In this document: in pieces, positions 42,126-50,654 of the stretch | Position numbering within the stretch: position 1 is the stretch's first letter | How the letters are laid out: every line of letters starts with the position of its first letter | Assembly (NCBI GenBank): GCA_049515135.1 | Contig: JBEKUJ010000006.1 | Coordinates: 164,386-228,385 of the forward strand | Length of the DNA: 64,000 bases | From: Fen-1364 sp049515135 | GTDB taxonomy: Bacteria > Spirochaetota > Spirochaetia > SZUA-6 > Fen-1364 | Direction of reading: 5' to 3' | Position numbers and translations under genes: made by a program | The notes under the pieces: model-generated | Seen by the model: the letters and a program-made list of their open reading frames with translations, nothing else | What the model was told of the DNA's origin: nothing | Database searches by the model: none

Positions 42126-43510
42126 GCAGTGCCTTCCGGTGCCGTGGATACCTGAGTCCCCTCCAGGGGAATGAGGCGGATGGTGGCCTTTGTTTCTTCC
42201 TTCACTTTCGCCTCGCAGACGGCATCACCGCACCAGCCCGTCTCTATGAAACCGCCGGGCTCATCCAGAAGCTTCGTGAACTCCGCGTAGCTGCTGACGC
42301 GGAATGTATGCGCCGTGCGGAACTCCAGGGCCCGCTTGAAGAGCGATTTCTGGATATCATCCAGCAGCGCGCGCAGGCGCTGGCCTGCTTCAGAAACGGG
42401 AAGGAAAGTCTTTTCGCCAGTGTCGCGGCGGACCGCCACGCACTGGCCCTTTTCCATGTCCCGCGGGCCTATCTCCACCCGGAGCGGGATTCCCTGCAGC
42501 TCGTATTCGGAGAACTTCCACCCGGGAGTGCTCTGGTCGTCGTCATCAAGCAGGACCCGGAAGTCAGGCTTCAGGCTGTCGCGGAGCCTGGCGGCAAACT
42601 GCAGGACTGCGTCACGGGTCTCGTTCTTGAAGATGGGGACAATGACGATCTCGGTGGGAGCAAGCCGGGGCGGGAGAACAAGCCCCTTGTCGTCCGCATG
42701 GGTCATGATCAGGGCCCCGATCAGGCGGGTAGATACTCCCCAGGAGGTGGCCCACACATGCTCCAGGGTCTTGTTGCGCGTCTGGTAGGTCACGTCGAAG
42801 GCCTTGGCGAAGTTCTGGCCCAGGTTGTGCGACGTGCCTGCCTGGAGCGATTTTGCATCCTGCATCATGGCCTCGATGCAGTACGTCCGCACCGCGCCGG
42901 CGAACTTCTCCGAATCGCTTTTCACGCCGTAGAGAACGGGGATTGCCATATAGTCTTCGGCGAAGCGCCTGTACACGTCGAGGATGCGAAGGGTCTCCTC
43001 TTCCGCCTCCTGCGCAGTGGCGTGCGCGGTGTGTCCTTCCTGCCAGAGAAACTCGCTGGTGCGCAGGAAAAGTCGGGTCCTCTTTTCCCAGCGCACGACA
43101 TTGCACCATTGGTTGATCAGGAGGGGCAGGTCCCGGTAAGACTGGATCCACTTCTTGTACATGCTCCAGATGATGGTCTCCGACGTGGGACGGATCACCA
43201 GCGGCTCCTCGAGCTTCTCTCCTCCGGCATGTGTGACTACAGCCAGCTCGGGAGAGAACCCTTCCACGTGCTCCGCTTCCTTCCTGATGAAGCTTTCGGG
43301 AATGAGAAGCGGGAAATAGGCGTTGACGTGGCCGGTCTGCTTGAAGAGCCCGTCCAGCCCCTGCTGGATCATCTCCCACAGGGCGTAGCCCCGGGGCCTG
43401 ATGACCATGCAGCCCTTCACCGGCGCATAATCGGCGAGCTTCGCGTTTGTGACGATGTCGATGTACCACTGCGAATAGTCGCTGGCCCGGGGGGTGATTT
43501 TTTCAGCCAT
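42068..43510 (-). CDS. proS: Prolyl-tRNA synthetase, archaeal/eukaryotic type, 480 aa
   Basis: Class II synthetase with motif 2 (NVVRWEKRTRLFLRTSEFLWQ), motif 1 (GYALWEMIQQGLDGLFK) and the motif 3 region; RPTSET binds proline and ATP. It lacks the bacterial-type insertion domain, and it ends with a zinc-binding C-terminal module (GWCGDAVCEAKVKEET, GTACVICGKSA) and a terminal Tyr, as in the archaeal/eukaryotic type. AAGGAG is 13 nt before the ATG. It charges tRNA-Pro. Confidence 0.95.
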   Translation of the reverse strand: MAEKITPRASDYSQWYIDIVTNAKLADYAPVKGCMVIRPRGYALWEMIQQGLDGLFKQTGHVNAYFPLLIPESFIRKEAEHVEGFSPELAVVTHAGGEKLEEPLVIRPTSETIIWSMYKKWIQSYRDLPLLINQWCNVVRWEKRTRLFLRTSEFLWQEGHTAHATAQEAEEETLRILDVYRRFAEDYMAIPVLYGVKSDSEKFAGAVRTYCIEAMMQDAKSLQAGTSHNLGQNFAKAFDVTYQTRNKTLEHVWATSWGVSTRLIGALIMTHADDKGLVLPPRLAPTEIVIVPIFKNETRDAVLQFAARLRDSLKPDFRVLLDDDDQSTPGWKFSEYELQGIPLRVEIGPRDMEKGQCVAVRRDTGEKTFLPVSEAGQRLRALLDDIQKSLFKRALEFRTAHTFRVSSYAEFTKLLDEPGGFIETGWCGDAVCEAKVKEETKATIRLIPLEGTQVSTAPEGTACVICGKSARHLAIFGRAY

Positions 43511-43616
43511 TCTGTGCGGCGTCTCCTTGGGATGCGCGGCATTCTACGGTCATGCCATGGCCAGAGTCAAGGACGATGATGGTGAGCGGCCGCGACGGCC
43601 TGGAATGCGCGGGACG

Positions 43617-44303
43617 CTAGTTGATTCCCGCGGTCTCTATCATGTAGCGGATGTTGTTCCCTTGCGAATCCTGCTCCTCTTTCTGGATCAGGAACACGAG
43701 GGAGGCGTTGTCAGGGGCCAGAATGATCTCTTTAATATGATAGGCCTTCACCCCGGAGCGCCGCAAGGAGGGATCTCCCGCCTTGTACGTATGGACGGTC
43801 CCATCCTTTTCCGTCACGGTGATTGCAAGAGCGTATGACGCGCCGGCCTCTCCCGAGGGCAGGCTCTGCGACAACACGATCTCGTAGTTTCGACCGGTCT
43901 GGAAATCCCGAAAGTCGACAGTGTCGGGGGCCGGGGCGCCGTCAACGAGGACATAGAGCATCCGCCCTGTTGCCAGGTGATGGATCCTGTACAGCGCATT
44001 CTGCGCGTGGGACTCAGCAACGGCGTCGAACAGCGCGCCGATGCCATCGCTGCCCGGATCCACCTGCTGGGACGAGGAAACCTTGTGCACCCCGCGGGCA
44101 ACAAAAGCGTTGGCCCTCACGGCCACGATGTACGTCTCCGCCCAGGCGGTGGAGGTCTTCTCCTGGATCCCGTACTGCCCGAACATGAAGTAGCGAGAGT
44201 CCGTTGAAAACCCCAGGTTCACGAACCGGGCGATGTCGCCCGCCGACGCGGCGAACGTCACCAGGAGGATCAGGACCCCGATGGGTACGAGCCGTTTTGC
44301 CAT
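43617..44303 (-). CDS. DUF2259 secreted protein, 228 aa
   Basis: Signal peptide MAKRLVPIGVLILLVTFAASAG then DIARFVNLGFSTDSRYFMFG, the N-terminal signature of DUF2259, and a C-terminal VKAYHIKEIILAPDN region. Predicted periplasmic. Function unknown; the family is common in spirochaetes, which supports the taxonomic guess. AGGAG lies 6 nt before the ATG. Confidence 0.85.
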   Translation of the reverse strand: MAKRLVPIGVLILLVTFAASAGDIARFVNLGFSTDSRYFMFGQYGIQEKTSTAWAETYIVAVRANAFVARGVHKVSSSQQVDPGSDGIGALFDAVAESHAQNALYRIHHLATGRMLYVLVDGAPAPDTVDFRDFQTGRNYEIVLSQSLPSGEAGASYALAITVTEKDGTVHTYKAGDPSLRRSGVKAYHIKEIILAPDNASLVFLIQKEEQDSQGNNIRYMIETAGIN

Positions 44304-44362
44304 AGATGCTCCTATAAACAGTATCGTACGGCCCGCGCGTTTCTATAGAGGAATCTTGCTAA

Positions 44363-44426
44363 GGCAGACCGCGCGAAGCGCGGTATCCGGTAGACGTGTC
44401 TTACGGAGACAGACGTACCATCGCCC
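44363..44426. repeat. Dispersed hairpin element, copy 2
   Basis: Aligned without gaps to 10453-10516 at 54 of 64 positions. The hairpin here is ACCGCGC-GAA-GCGCGGT: a G-C pair of copy 1 has become C-G, a compensatory change that keeps the stem. A second imperfect stem (GGTA...TGTCT with AGACA...TACC) follows. It lies between the DUF2259 gene and the 3' end of aroF. Confidence 0.75.
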
Positions 44427-44438
44427 TTCAAGAAAATC

Positions 44439-45455
44439 TTAGTTGACCGCCGTCCCCAGGTGCGGCGCAAGCTCCTTCAGCCGCGTGAGAAGGTCCTCGA
44501 AGTGAGGGTAGTTCAGGCTTTGCTTTCCGTCTGACATGGCTTCCGCAGGGTTGGGATGAATCTCCACGATGATGCCATCCGCCCCCGCAGCCAGGGCCGC
44601 CATGGATGCCGCGGGCACATAGTGCCAGTTCCCCATGGCATGGCTGGGATCGACGATGATGGGCAGGTGGCTCAGGCGCTTGATTGCCGGAACCGCACCT
44701 ATGTCCAGGGTGTTGCGGGTCTCCGTCTCGAAGGTGCGTATCCCCCTCTCGCACAGGATGACGTGGGGGTTCCCGCCCTTCATGATGTACTCCGCAGAGA
44801 GAAGAAGCTCCTCGATGGTGCCCATCATGCTCCTCTTCAGGAGCACCGGCAAGCGGGTTTCCCCGAGCGCCTTGAGAAGCGCGAAGTTCTGCATGTTGCG
44901 CGCCCCGACCTGGAGCACCCCCGCGTAGCGGCTCACGAGATCGACGTCGTACTCTGAGAGAACCTCGGTGACGACGGTGAGTCCATGGCGACCGGCCGCC
45001 GCGCTGAGAATCTGCAGCCCCTGCTCCCCCAGACCCTGGAAGGAATACGGAGATGAGCGGGGCTTGAATGCCCCTCCCCGCATGAGCTTGAGGCCGGACC
45101 TCTGAAGGAGCTGAGCCGTAGATTCGACCTGCCCTTCCGTCTCGACGGAGCACGGTCCGGCAATGACGGCAAAGCTTCCCGGACCCACGCTCACGCCTCC
45201 CACGCTGATCCGCGTCGGGTCGGGATGGAACTCCCGGGATGCGAGCTTGTATGGCTTGAGGACGCGCAGCACGCTCTCCACGCCGGGCATCTGGTCGAAC
45301 TCGGACTGCTCCAGGGCTCGGTCATCCCCGGTGACGCCGCAGATTGTCTTGACTGCTCCCCTGCTCAGGTGCGGCGTGAAGCCCAGATGCTCGATCTTGC
45401 GCAAAGCGCTCTGGATTTCCTCCTCAGTAGCGTCTTTCTTGAAGATCAGAATCAT
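44439..45455 (-). CDS. aroF: 3-deoxy-7-phosphoheptulonate (DAHP) synthase, type I-beta with N-terminal ferredoxin-like domain, 338 aa
   Basis: Residues 1-70 form the small regulatory domain found in Thermotoga-type enzymes (MILIFKKDATEEEIQSALRK). The TIM barrel has AVIAGPCSVETEGQ, LMRGGAFKPRSSPYSFQGLG, VLLKRSMMGTIEE, PIIVDPSHAMGNWHYV and IVEIHPNPAEAMSDGKQSL, with the metal/PEP residues in place. It makes the first committed step of the shikimate pathway; the extra domain suggests feedback by aromatic amino acids. Single gene; no other aro gene is present here. Confidence 0.94.
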   Translation of the reverse strand: MILIFKKDATEEEIQSALRKIEHLGFTPHLSRGAVKTICGVTGDDRALEQSEFDQMPGVESVLRVLKPYKLASREFHPDPTRISVGGVSVGPGSFAVIAGPCSVETEGQVESTAQLLQRSGLKLMRGGAFKPRSSPYSFQGLGEQGLQILSAAAGRHGLTVVTEVLSEYDVDLVSRYAGVLQVGARNMQNFALLKALGETRLPVLLKRSMMGTIEELLLSAEYIMKGGNPHVILCERGIRTFETETRNTLDIGAVPAIKRLSHLPIIVDPSHAMGNWHYVPAASMAALAAGADGIIVEIHPNPAEAMSDGKQSLNYPHFEDLLTRLKELAPHLGTAVN

Positions 45456-45474
45456 GGCAGAGACTACAATGGTT

Positions 45475-45504
45475 TTGACCTTTTCGCCTATATCATTCTA
45501 CTAT
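45475..45504 (+). promoter_or_regulatory. Promoter of membrane protein 45511, predicted leaderless
   Basis: TTGACC (45475-45480), an 18-bp spacer and TACTAT (45499-45504), with 6 nt before the in-frame GTG 45511. This decides the start of the gene. Confidence 0.6.
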
Positions 45505-45510
45505 GCTCGC

Positions 45511-46410
45511 GTGCGCACCTCATGGGAAGCCGGGCTCCTCGGAATCGCATTCGCCATCGTCCTGATCCTTGGCCTGATCGGCTGCGCCTCATTCGCCTTT
45601 CTTCTCAGCCAGCCGGCCGTTGCGGGGTCGCTTTCGACTCTCCCCTCGAATCCGTGGTGGCTCATCTACAGGGATCCGGGCCCGCGGAATCCTGCCCAGC
45701 CCCCCGGCATCGTGGCCGCCATGGCTGTGGCAACGGCCATAGGCTTTGTCTTTTCCCTTCGTTCGCACAGACTGTATCGGCGCAGCCGGACCCATGCGCT
45801 TCCCTACCTTCTCCTGTTTTTTCTTTCCCTGGGGATCGAGTGCCTGCGGGGGCCAGCCGCGGTGCTGTTTTCCGCCGACATGTCGATTACAACCTCCATC
45901 GTGCTGACGCGAGCCGTCTACTGGGGGAGGTTCGTGGGCCTTCTGGCGCTTCTCCTGTGCAGTCTCTACTGCATCGAGCTGAAATACCGGCACGTGTACG
46001 TGCTGGGCGGAGGGTCTCTGCTGGTGGCCCTTGCCATCGCGGCGAGCATCCCCGTGGACAGGACGACCTTCCTTTCACAGCTCACCTGGAAGCTGGCAGA
46101 CGAACAGGGCGTGTGGTTCATGAACTTCGCGATCGCCGTCCTTGTAGTTCTGACGGCTGTCGGCGCAGCTGCCCTGAAGAAGGACAGGCGGTTTTTCGTG
46201 TTTGGCGGCGGGCTGACGCTGCTGCTGACCGCTCGGGAGCTTCTCTTCTTCATGGTGCAGCCGGTGCCGCTTGTGTGCGGGATAGCCGCCCTGGCTGCGG
46301 GATCGGTGGTGTGCCTGAGGTCTCTTTCTGGAATATACCGGGGGCCTGAAAGCCCTTCAGCTACAAGACAAGCAGCTTCGTTGCCACCATTCCAACGCCG
46401 AAGGGAATGA
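45511..46410 (+). CDS. Multi-pass membrane protein, unknown function, 299 aa
   Basis: About eight hydrophobic helices, beginning with EAGLLGIAFAIVLILGLIGC, and short polar loops. The layout resembles membrane sensor regions without an output domain. The start is set at GTG 45511 because a good promoter lies directly upstream; in-frame ATGs at 45454 and 45469 would overlap that promoter and the 5' end of aroF. No catalytic motif. The 3' end overlaps the convergent dolichol-kinase-like gene by 50 bp. Confidence 0.65.
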   Translation: MRTSWEAGLLGIAFAIVLILGLIGCASFAFLLSQPAVAGSLSTLPSNPWWLIYRDPGPRNPAQPPGIVAAMAVATAIGFVFSLRSHRLYRRSRTHALPYLLLFFLSLGIECLRGPAAVLFSADMSITTSIVLTRAVYWGRFVGLLALLLCSLYCIELKYRHVYVLGGGSLLVALAIAASIPVDRTTFLSQLTWKLADEQGVWFMNFAIAVLVVLTAVGAAALKKDRRFFVFGGGLTLLLTARELLFFMVQPVPLVCGIAALAAGSVVCLRSLSGIYRGPESPSATRQAASLPPFQRRRE

Positions 46411-47002
46411 TGATGTTGTCGAAATTGCCCGTAGGGACCCCTTCCAGGACCGTGGCGACCGTGGCGATGATGAGGGATTCCGCTGGCCGGCTGCTGACGT
46501 GATAAGCCATCAGAAAAACAGCAGCAAAGCAGGCGAGGCTTCCTGAGAAGGTCTTGCCTTGCAGGAAGGGTATCCTGGGACCCCCAACCACCCTGCCCAC
46601 AAGGGCCGCAAACCCGTCTCCGAATGCCAGCGCGTAGATGGCGATGGATGCCGCCGGTTCAGGATAGAGTAGGAGGGAAATCATGGCCCCGAGACCCAGG
46701 GTGACGGGTCCGAGCACGAATCCGGCCCCGTCCTTGTCCCGGGAAGCTATGACAGTCAGATCACTCACGACAAGGATCGGGCTCCCGTGCATGCGGGAGC
46801 TCTCCGCGAATGCATAGAAAAGCGTACCAAATGCCAGCAGCGCCAGCGTTGCCGGCAGATTCGCTGAAGCAAGAACGGGCACTATTGCTATAAGAAGGTG
46901 GAGAGACTTTCTAACCAGCTCCCCTTGAACCCTTGCAACGCCTGCTGTACTCTGTATTCCTGTTCGCCGAACTTCGCGAACCAATTCCTGGTTTTCCTGC
47001 AT
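46361..47002 (-). CDS. Dolichol kinase/phosphatidate cytidylyltransferase-like membrane protein, 213 aa
   Basis: Five to six membrane helices and the family pattern VRKSLHLLIAIVPVLA near the N-terminus, AIYALAFGDGFAALVGRVVG in the middle and GKTFSGSLACFAAVFL, then VPTGNFDNIIIPFGVG. Proteins of this type (SEC59/VTE5/YncB-like) phosphorylate polyprenols or phytol with CTP. The exact lipid is unknown. No clear ribosome binding site before the ATG. Confidence 0.75.
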   Translation of the reverse strand: MQENQELVREVRRTGIQSTAGVARVQGELVRKSLHLLIAIVPVLASANLPATLALLAFGTLFYAFAESSRMHGSPILVVSDLTVIASRDKDGAGFVLGPVTLGLGAMISLLLYPEPAASIAIYALAFGDGFAALVGRVVGGPRIPFLQGKTFSGSLACFAAVFLMAYHVSSRPAESLIIATVATVLEGVPTGNFDNIIIPFGVGMVATKLLVL

Positions 47003-47298
47003 GATGTCAGTCTTCGTTACGCCTTACAATGCAAGATTGATACCAACTAAGAACGCGCCGCTTTCTCTCTATCTATTTGCGGGAGAAGCAATTATTGTCA
47101 ATTGAACAGCCTATTGAGGATGGTTGGTTGTTTTGTCTACTTTGATGTACCGGTTAATCTGATTTTAATATAGCAAACGCTCATTCAAGATCAGCGGTGT
47201 CCGAGGCAGGTCATTCCACATTGACATCTCAGAATCGTCACTGTATAACGTACCAACATTCGGGGGTCCTGGCAACAGGTCTGGCAGGGGCCCATCGA

Positions 47299-47370
47299 GG
47301 GCGATTAACTCAGCGGGAGAGTGCTACCTTCACACGGTAGAAGTCACTGGTTCAATCCCAGTATCGCCCA
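47299..47370 (+). tRNA. tRNA-Val (CAC)
   Basis: Complete cloverleaf of 72 nt: acceptor GGGCGAT/ATCGCCC, anticodon stem CTACC/GGTAG with loop TTCACAC (anticodon CAC), T-arm with GGTTCAATCCC, discriminator A; CCA is not encoded. It is the left boundary of the island. About 300 bp upstream has no gene and is AT-richer by eye. Confidence 0.93.
47325..47370 (+). repeat. Left attachment repeat (inside tRNA-Val)
   Basis: Runs from the 5' side of the anticodon stem to the discriminator base. It matches 58960-59005 at 45 of 46 positions (one T/C difference at 47348 versus 58983). Confidence 0.75.
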
Positions 47371-47397
47371 TTCAAGTCCCTACGCTGTAGAGACTTA

Positions 47398-47424
47398 GGA
47401 ACCTACCCGAAAACGGGCGGTTCC
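47398..47424. other. Hairpin downstream of tRNA-Val
   Basis: GGAACC-TA-CCCG-AAAA-CGGG-C-GGTTCC forms a 10-bp stem with small internal bulges. It is followed by alternating CTGAG/CTCAG words at 47435-47455. It may end tRNA transcription or be a recombination-protein site. Confidence 0.45.
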
Positions 47425-47479
47425 ATGTGGCTCAATCTGAGACTCAGTCTGAGATTAAAAGGCTGAGCGCGGAGGCAAC

Positions 47480-47690
47480 ATGGAACGCCTCAAACGCCCC
47501 TACGCGCTTCACGCACGGCCAACGACTTCCAATCGGAACCGCCCTATGTACTACGTGGTCTTCCGCGACGAGACCGGAGCCTATGGTTCCGCAATCTCGA
47601 CGGGCTGCACCCGAAAGGACGATGCAGTTCGGTGGTCCGAATCGGAACTGTGGAGGCGCAAGGAGCAGCGAGAGAGCATTACTTTCGCCC
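47480..47690 (+). pseudogene. N-terminal remnant of a tyrosine-type integrase
   Basis: About 70 residues read like the arm-binding N-terminus of phage-type integrases: RPYALHARPTT, YYVVFRDETGAYGSAIS and TGCTRKDDAVRWSESEL. The core-binding and catalytic (R-H-R-Y) domains are absent; after ITFAQ the frame runs into unrelated sequence. Position directly after tRNA-Val supports the integrase reading. Confidence 0.55.
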
Positions 47691-47695
47691 AGCAA

Positions 47696-47762
47696 GCCTG
47701 TGGGAACGCGCTCATTCTGGATGAAGCGCAGAGCATCAAAAACCCCGCCACGCAGAGCTTCG
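47696..47762 (+). pseudogene. Fragment of a second SNF2-type helicase (DEAQ box)
   Basis: In the same frame as the integrase remnant, ALILDEAQSIKNPATQSF matches motif II of SNF2 helicases. The intact SNF2 gene nearby has DEGQ instead, so this is not a copy of it. The segment is about 20 codons long and joined to the integrase piece, which suggests a deletion junction. Confidence 0.45.
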
Positions 47763-47939
47763 ACGCCGGCCAGCAGCTGAAGAGCCGGCAGCGCCTTCGC
47801 AGGATGGTTCAGGCTTTCATCCCTGGCAGAACCAAGGATGTGGCGGAAAGAGCCTCCCTCCACAGGAAGAGGTGTGCCTGCACGCGGAGATGGGCCGCGG
47901 ACAGAAATCCGCCTAAGAAGCGGGGTCGTTCTCATACTC

Positions 47940-47968
47940 TTGATCCATGATAGCGCGCGTCCTACACT
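47940..47968 (+). promoter_or_regulatory. Promoter of island operon, predicted leaderless
   Basis: TTGATC (47940-47945), exactly 17 bp and TACACT (47963-47968), then 7 nt to ATG 47976. It provides the operon with its own promoter inside the island. Confidence 0.65.
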
Positions 47969-47975
47969 ATTTTTC

Positions 47976-50654
47976 ATGGCAAGGAAGGTCAGGCTCTCTC
48001 TGCCGGACGTACTGTCCCACCTGAGCTACGCGCAGGCTCGGAAGCTCCTGGGTCCGCGCGGACAGGTTCTCCTGCGAAGGGGAGGCTCGTCCGACATCGA
48101 CATCGATGCCCAAGTGCGCATGGATCGGAACAGCTTCGCGCTCGATCTCGGGGAAGCCGTCGCCACGCTGCGGCTCAGCGACGCCGCAAGCGGCCGCATC
48201 CAGTTTTCCTGCACCGCCTGCGCGCAGCCCTGCGAGCACGTCGGGGCCGCCCTCTCCCTGATCCTAGAGGAGAAGCTGTCACTCGGGCTTGCCGCGGCGC
48301 CGCGCGAAACGGTTCCCCTGGAGATGCTGTCCGAAGGCGAGTTGATCGAGAGGGCGCTTGCCGACAGGGCCGAACGGGCGCGAACGGAGAGGATGGCCCT
48401 GGCCCCTCTGGACGGGAAAGGGGTCTGGAGCGATTACGCCGTGACGAGCGGCCTGTCAGGAAAGACTTACAGGGTCGCGCTTCGGGGGTGGGAGAGAGGC
48501 GAATCGTACTGCTCGTGCCCCGATTTCAAGACAAACACGCTGGGGACCTGCAAGCACCTCCTGTTTGCGATGGCCAGAGTAAAAAGGAAGCTCACCCATG
48601 GGAAGATGCCCCGCCCCTACAGGCGCACCCGCATTACCCTCCACGTCCGCTACGCTGAAGAGGCTGAGCTGAGGCTGCTTCTTCCCGACGGTCTTCCGCG
48701 GGACGCCGAAGCTCTGGCGGCGCCGCTGCGCGGCAGACCCATCGACGACATCCCCGATCTCGTGAAGCGCATCAGGCAATTGGAGCGGTTGGGGCATCCC
48801 GTCCATGTCTATCCCGACGCGGAGGAGATGATGAACGCGCTGCTCACCCGCCAGAGGCTCGATGCAACCGTTGCCGCGGTCCGGGGCGACCCGCGCGCCC
48901 ATCCCCTGCGAAAGGATCTCCTGAAAGTCGAGCTTCTCCCCTACCAGCTGGATGGGATCGCGTTCGCCGCCGGCGCCGGCAGGGCCCTGATCGCCGATGA
49001 CATGGGGCTTGGCAAGACGCTCCAAGGCATCGGGACCGCCGAGCTTCTTGCGCGGGAAACCGGGATCTCCCGTGTCCTGGTGATCTGCCCGGCCTCCGTG
49101 AAAGCCCAGTGGGTCCTGGAGATAGAGCGGGCAACCGAGCGCACATGCCAGATCGTGACAGGTTCCCTGCGTGAACGGCCGGCCCTGTATCGCAGCGGGG
49201 CGTTCTACACCATCGCCAATTACGAGCAGGTGCTCAGGGATTCCCTTTCCATTGAAGCGGTGCCCTGGGACCTGATCATCCTCGACGAGGGACAAAGGAT
49301 CAAGAACTGGCAGGCCAGGACCGCGCAGGTGATCAAGTCCCTGCGCTCGCCCTTTGCCCTCGTGCTGACCGGCACGCCCCTGGAGAACCGGCTGGACGAG
49401 CTGTATTCGGTGGTGCAGTTCATCAACAACCGCCAGCTTGGCCCCGCGTTCCGTTTCTTCCACGCGCATCGGATGGCGGATGAAAAAGGACGCGTGCTGG
49501 GATACCGGAACCTCGACGATCTGCGCAAGCGCTTGGCGCCGATCCTTCTGCGTCGAACGCGGGACATGGTCCTAAAGCAGTTGCCGCCGCGCACCACGGA
49601 GATCCTTCGCATCGAGCCTTCCGAGGAACAGCTTGAGCTGCACAACGGCCACAAGCAGACAATCGTCTCGATCCTTTCCAAGCGTTACATCAGCGAGATG
49701 GACCTCCTGCGCCTCCAGAAGGCGCTTCTCATGTGCCGCATGGCCGCGGACAGCACCTTCCTCCTGGACAAGGAGCCGCCCGGGCACTCGACCAAGCTCG
49801 AAGAGCTGGACTCCCTCCTGGAGCGGCTCACGGCGGAGGCGGGGCGCAAGATCATTCTCTTTTCCGAATGGACGACGATGCTCGACCTGATCGAGCCGAT
49901 CCTCTCCCGACGAGGCGCGGGTTTCGTGCGCCTGGACGGCTCCGTTCCCCAGGTGAAACGGCAGGGTCTGGTGAACAGCTTCCAGCGAGACCCCGGCTGC
50001 GTTGCGTTTCTCGCCACCAACGCGGGGGCCACCGGGCTGAACCTCCAGGCGGCGGATACGGTGATCAACGTCGATCTCCCGTGGAATCCCGCAGTTCTCG
50101 AACAGAGGATCGCCCGCGCGCATCGCATGGGCCAGCGGCGGCACGTGCACGTGTATCTTCTGGTCACGGAAGGCACGATCGAGGAAGGGATGCTCGCCAC
50201 GCTCTCGGCGAAAAAGGACCTGGCGCTCGCGGCGCTGGATCCGTCTTCCGAAAAGACGGAAGTCGCGCTCACGGGGAACATCGACGAGCTGAAACGCAAG
50301 CTGGAAGTTCTCGTTGGCGTCAAGCCGCCGGCGGCCGTGGACCAGAGCGAGAAGCTTCGCGTGGAATCCGAGGCGGCGCGGCGGGAGCGCCGGCAATCCG
50401 TGGCCCTTGCTGGAGGCGAGCTTCTGGCAGCGGCGTTCGCGTTTGTCCGGCAGGCCATGGACGGCGGCGGCGCCGCGCCGCCAGAGCAGTCGACCCGGGC
50501 GCTGAAAAGCATCCTCTCGGAGTGCATGGAGAGGGCGGAGGGCGGCGGCTGGACGATGACTGTGCGTTTTCCCGACGACGCCGCCATCGAGGCGCTGGCG
50601 GGGGTGCTTGCCGGGATCACCGCTCGAGCCCCCGGTCGGCCGAAAGCGCAATGA
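47976..50654 (+). CDS. SNF2-family helicase/translocase with SWIM zinc finger, 892 aa
   Basis: The N-terminal 300 residues hold a clear SWIM finger (Cys179, Cys181, Cys192, His194 in CSC-x10-CKH) and an earlier Cys-rich possible one around CTACAQPCEH. The helicase core follows: DDMGLGKT with Lys347 (motif I), LDEGQRIKN with Asp437-Glu438 (motif II, DEGQ), LTGTPLENRLDEL (III), ILFSEWTTMLD (IV), LATNAGATGLNLQAAD (V) and QRIARAHRMGQRR (VI). It is a DNA-tracking ATPase without nuclease domain. Its stop overlaps the TPR gene as ATGA. In BREX type 3/5 and DISARM, SNF2-like helicases have comparable places. Confidence 0.92.
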   Translation: MARKVRLSLPDVLSHLSYAQARKLLGPRGQVLLRRGGSSDIDIDAQVRMDRNSFALDLGEAVATLRLSDAASGRIQFSCTACAQPCEHVGAALSLILEEKLSLGLAAAPRETVPLEMLSEGELIERALADRAERARTERMALAPLDGKGVWSDYAVTSGLSGKTYRVALRGWERGESYCSCPDFKTNTLGTCKHLLFAMARVKRKLTHGKMPRPYRRTRITLHVRYAEEAELRLLLPDGLPRDAEALAAPLRGRPIDDIPDLVKRIRQLERLGHPVHVYPDAEEMMNALLTRQRLDATVAAVRGDPRAHPLRKDLLKVELLPYQLDGIAFAAGAGRALIADDMGLGKTLQGIGTAELLARETGISRVLVICPASVKAQWVLEIERATERTCQIVTGSLRERPALYRSGAFYTIANYEQVLRDSLSIEAVPWDLIILDEGQRIKNWQARTAQVIKSLRSPFALVLTGTPLENRLDELYSVVQFINNRQLGPAFRFFHAHRMADEKGRVLGYRNLDDLRKRLAPILLRRTRDMVLKQLPPRTTEILRIEPSEEQLELHNGHKQTIVSILSKRYISEMDLLRLQKALLMCRMAADSTFLLDKEPPGHSTKLEELDSLLERLTAEAGRKIILFSEWTTMLDLIEPILSRRGAGFVRLDGSVPQVKRQGLVNSFQRDPGCVAFLATNAGATGLNLQAADTVINVDLPWNPAVLEQRIARAHRMGQRRHVHVYLLVTEGTIEEGMLATLSAKKDLALAALDPSSEKTEVALTGNIDELKRKLEVLVGVKPPAAVDQSEKLRVESEAARRERRQSVALAGGELLAAAFAFVRQAMDGGGAAPPEQSTRALKSILSECMERAEGGGWTMTVRFPDDAAIEALAGVLAGITARAPGRPKAQ

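Noticed and set aside
44363..44387. Simple rho-independent terminator
   Set aside because: No T tract follows the stem on either strand and the conserved part extends 40 bp beyond it.
47700..47975. N-terminal extension of the SNF2 gene
   Set aside because: The promoter with TACACT at 47963-47968 lies inside it and the sequence is unrelated debris.
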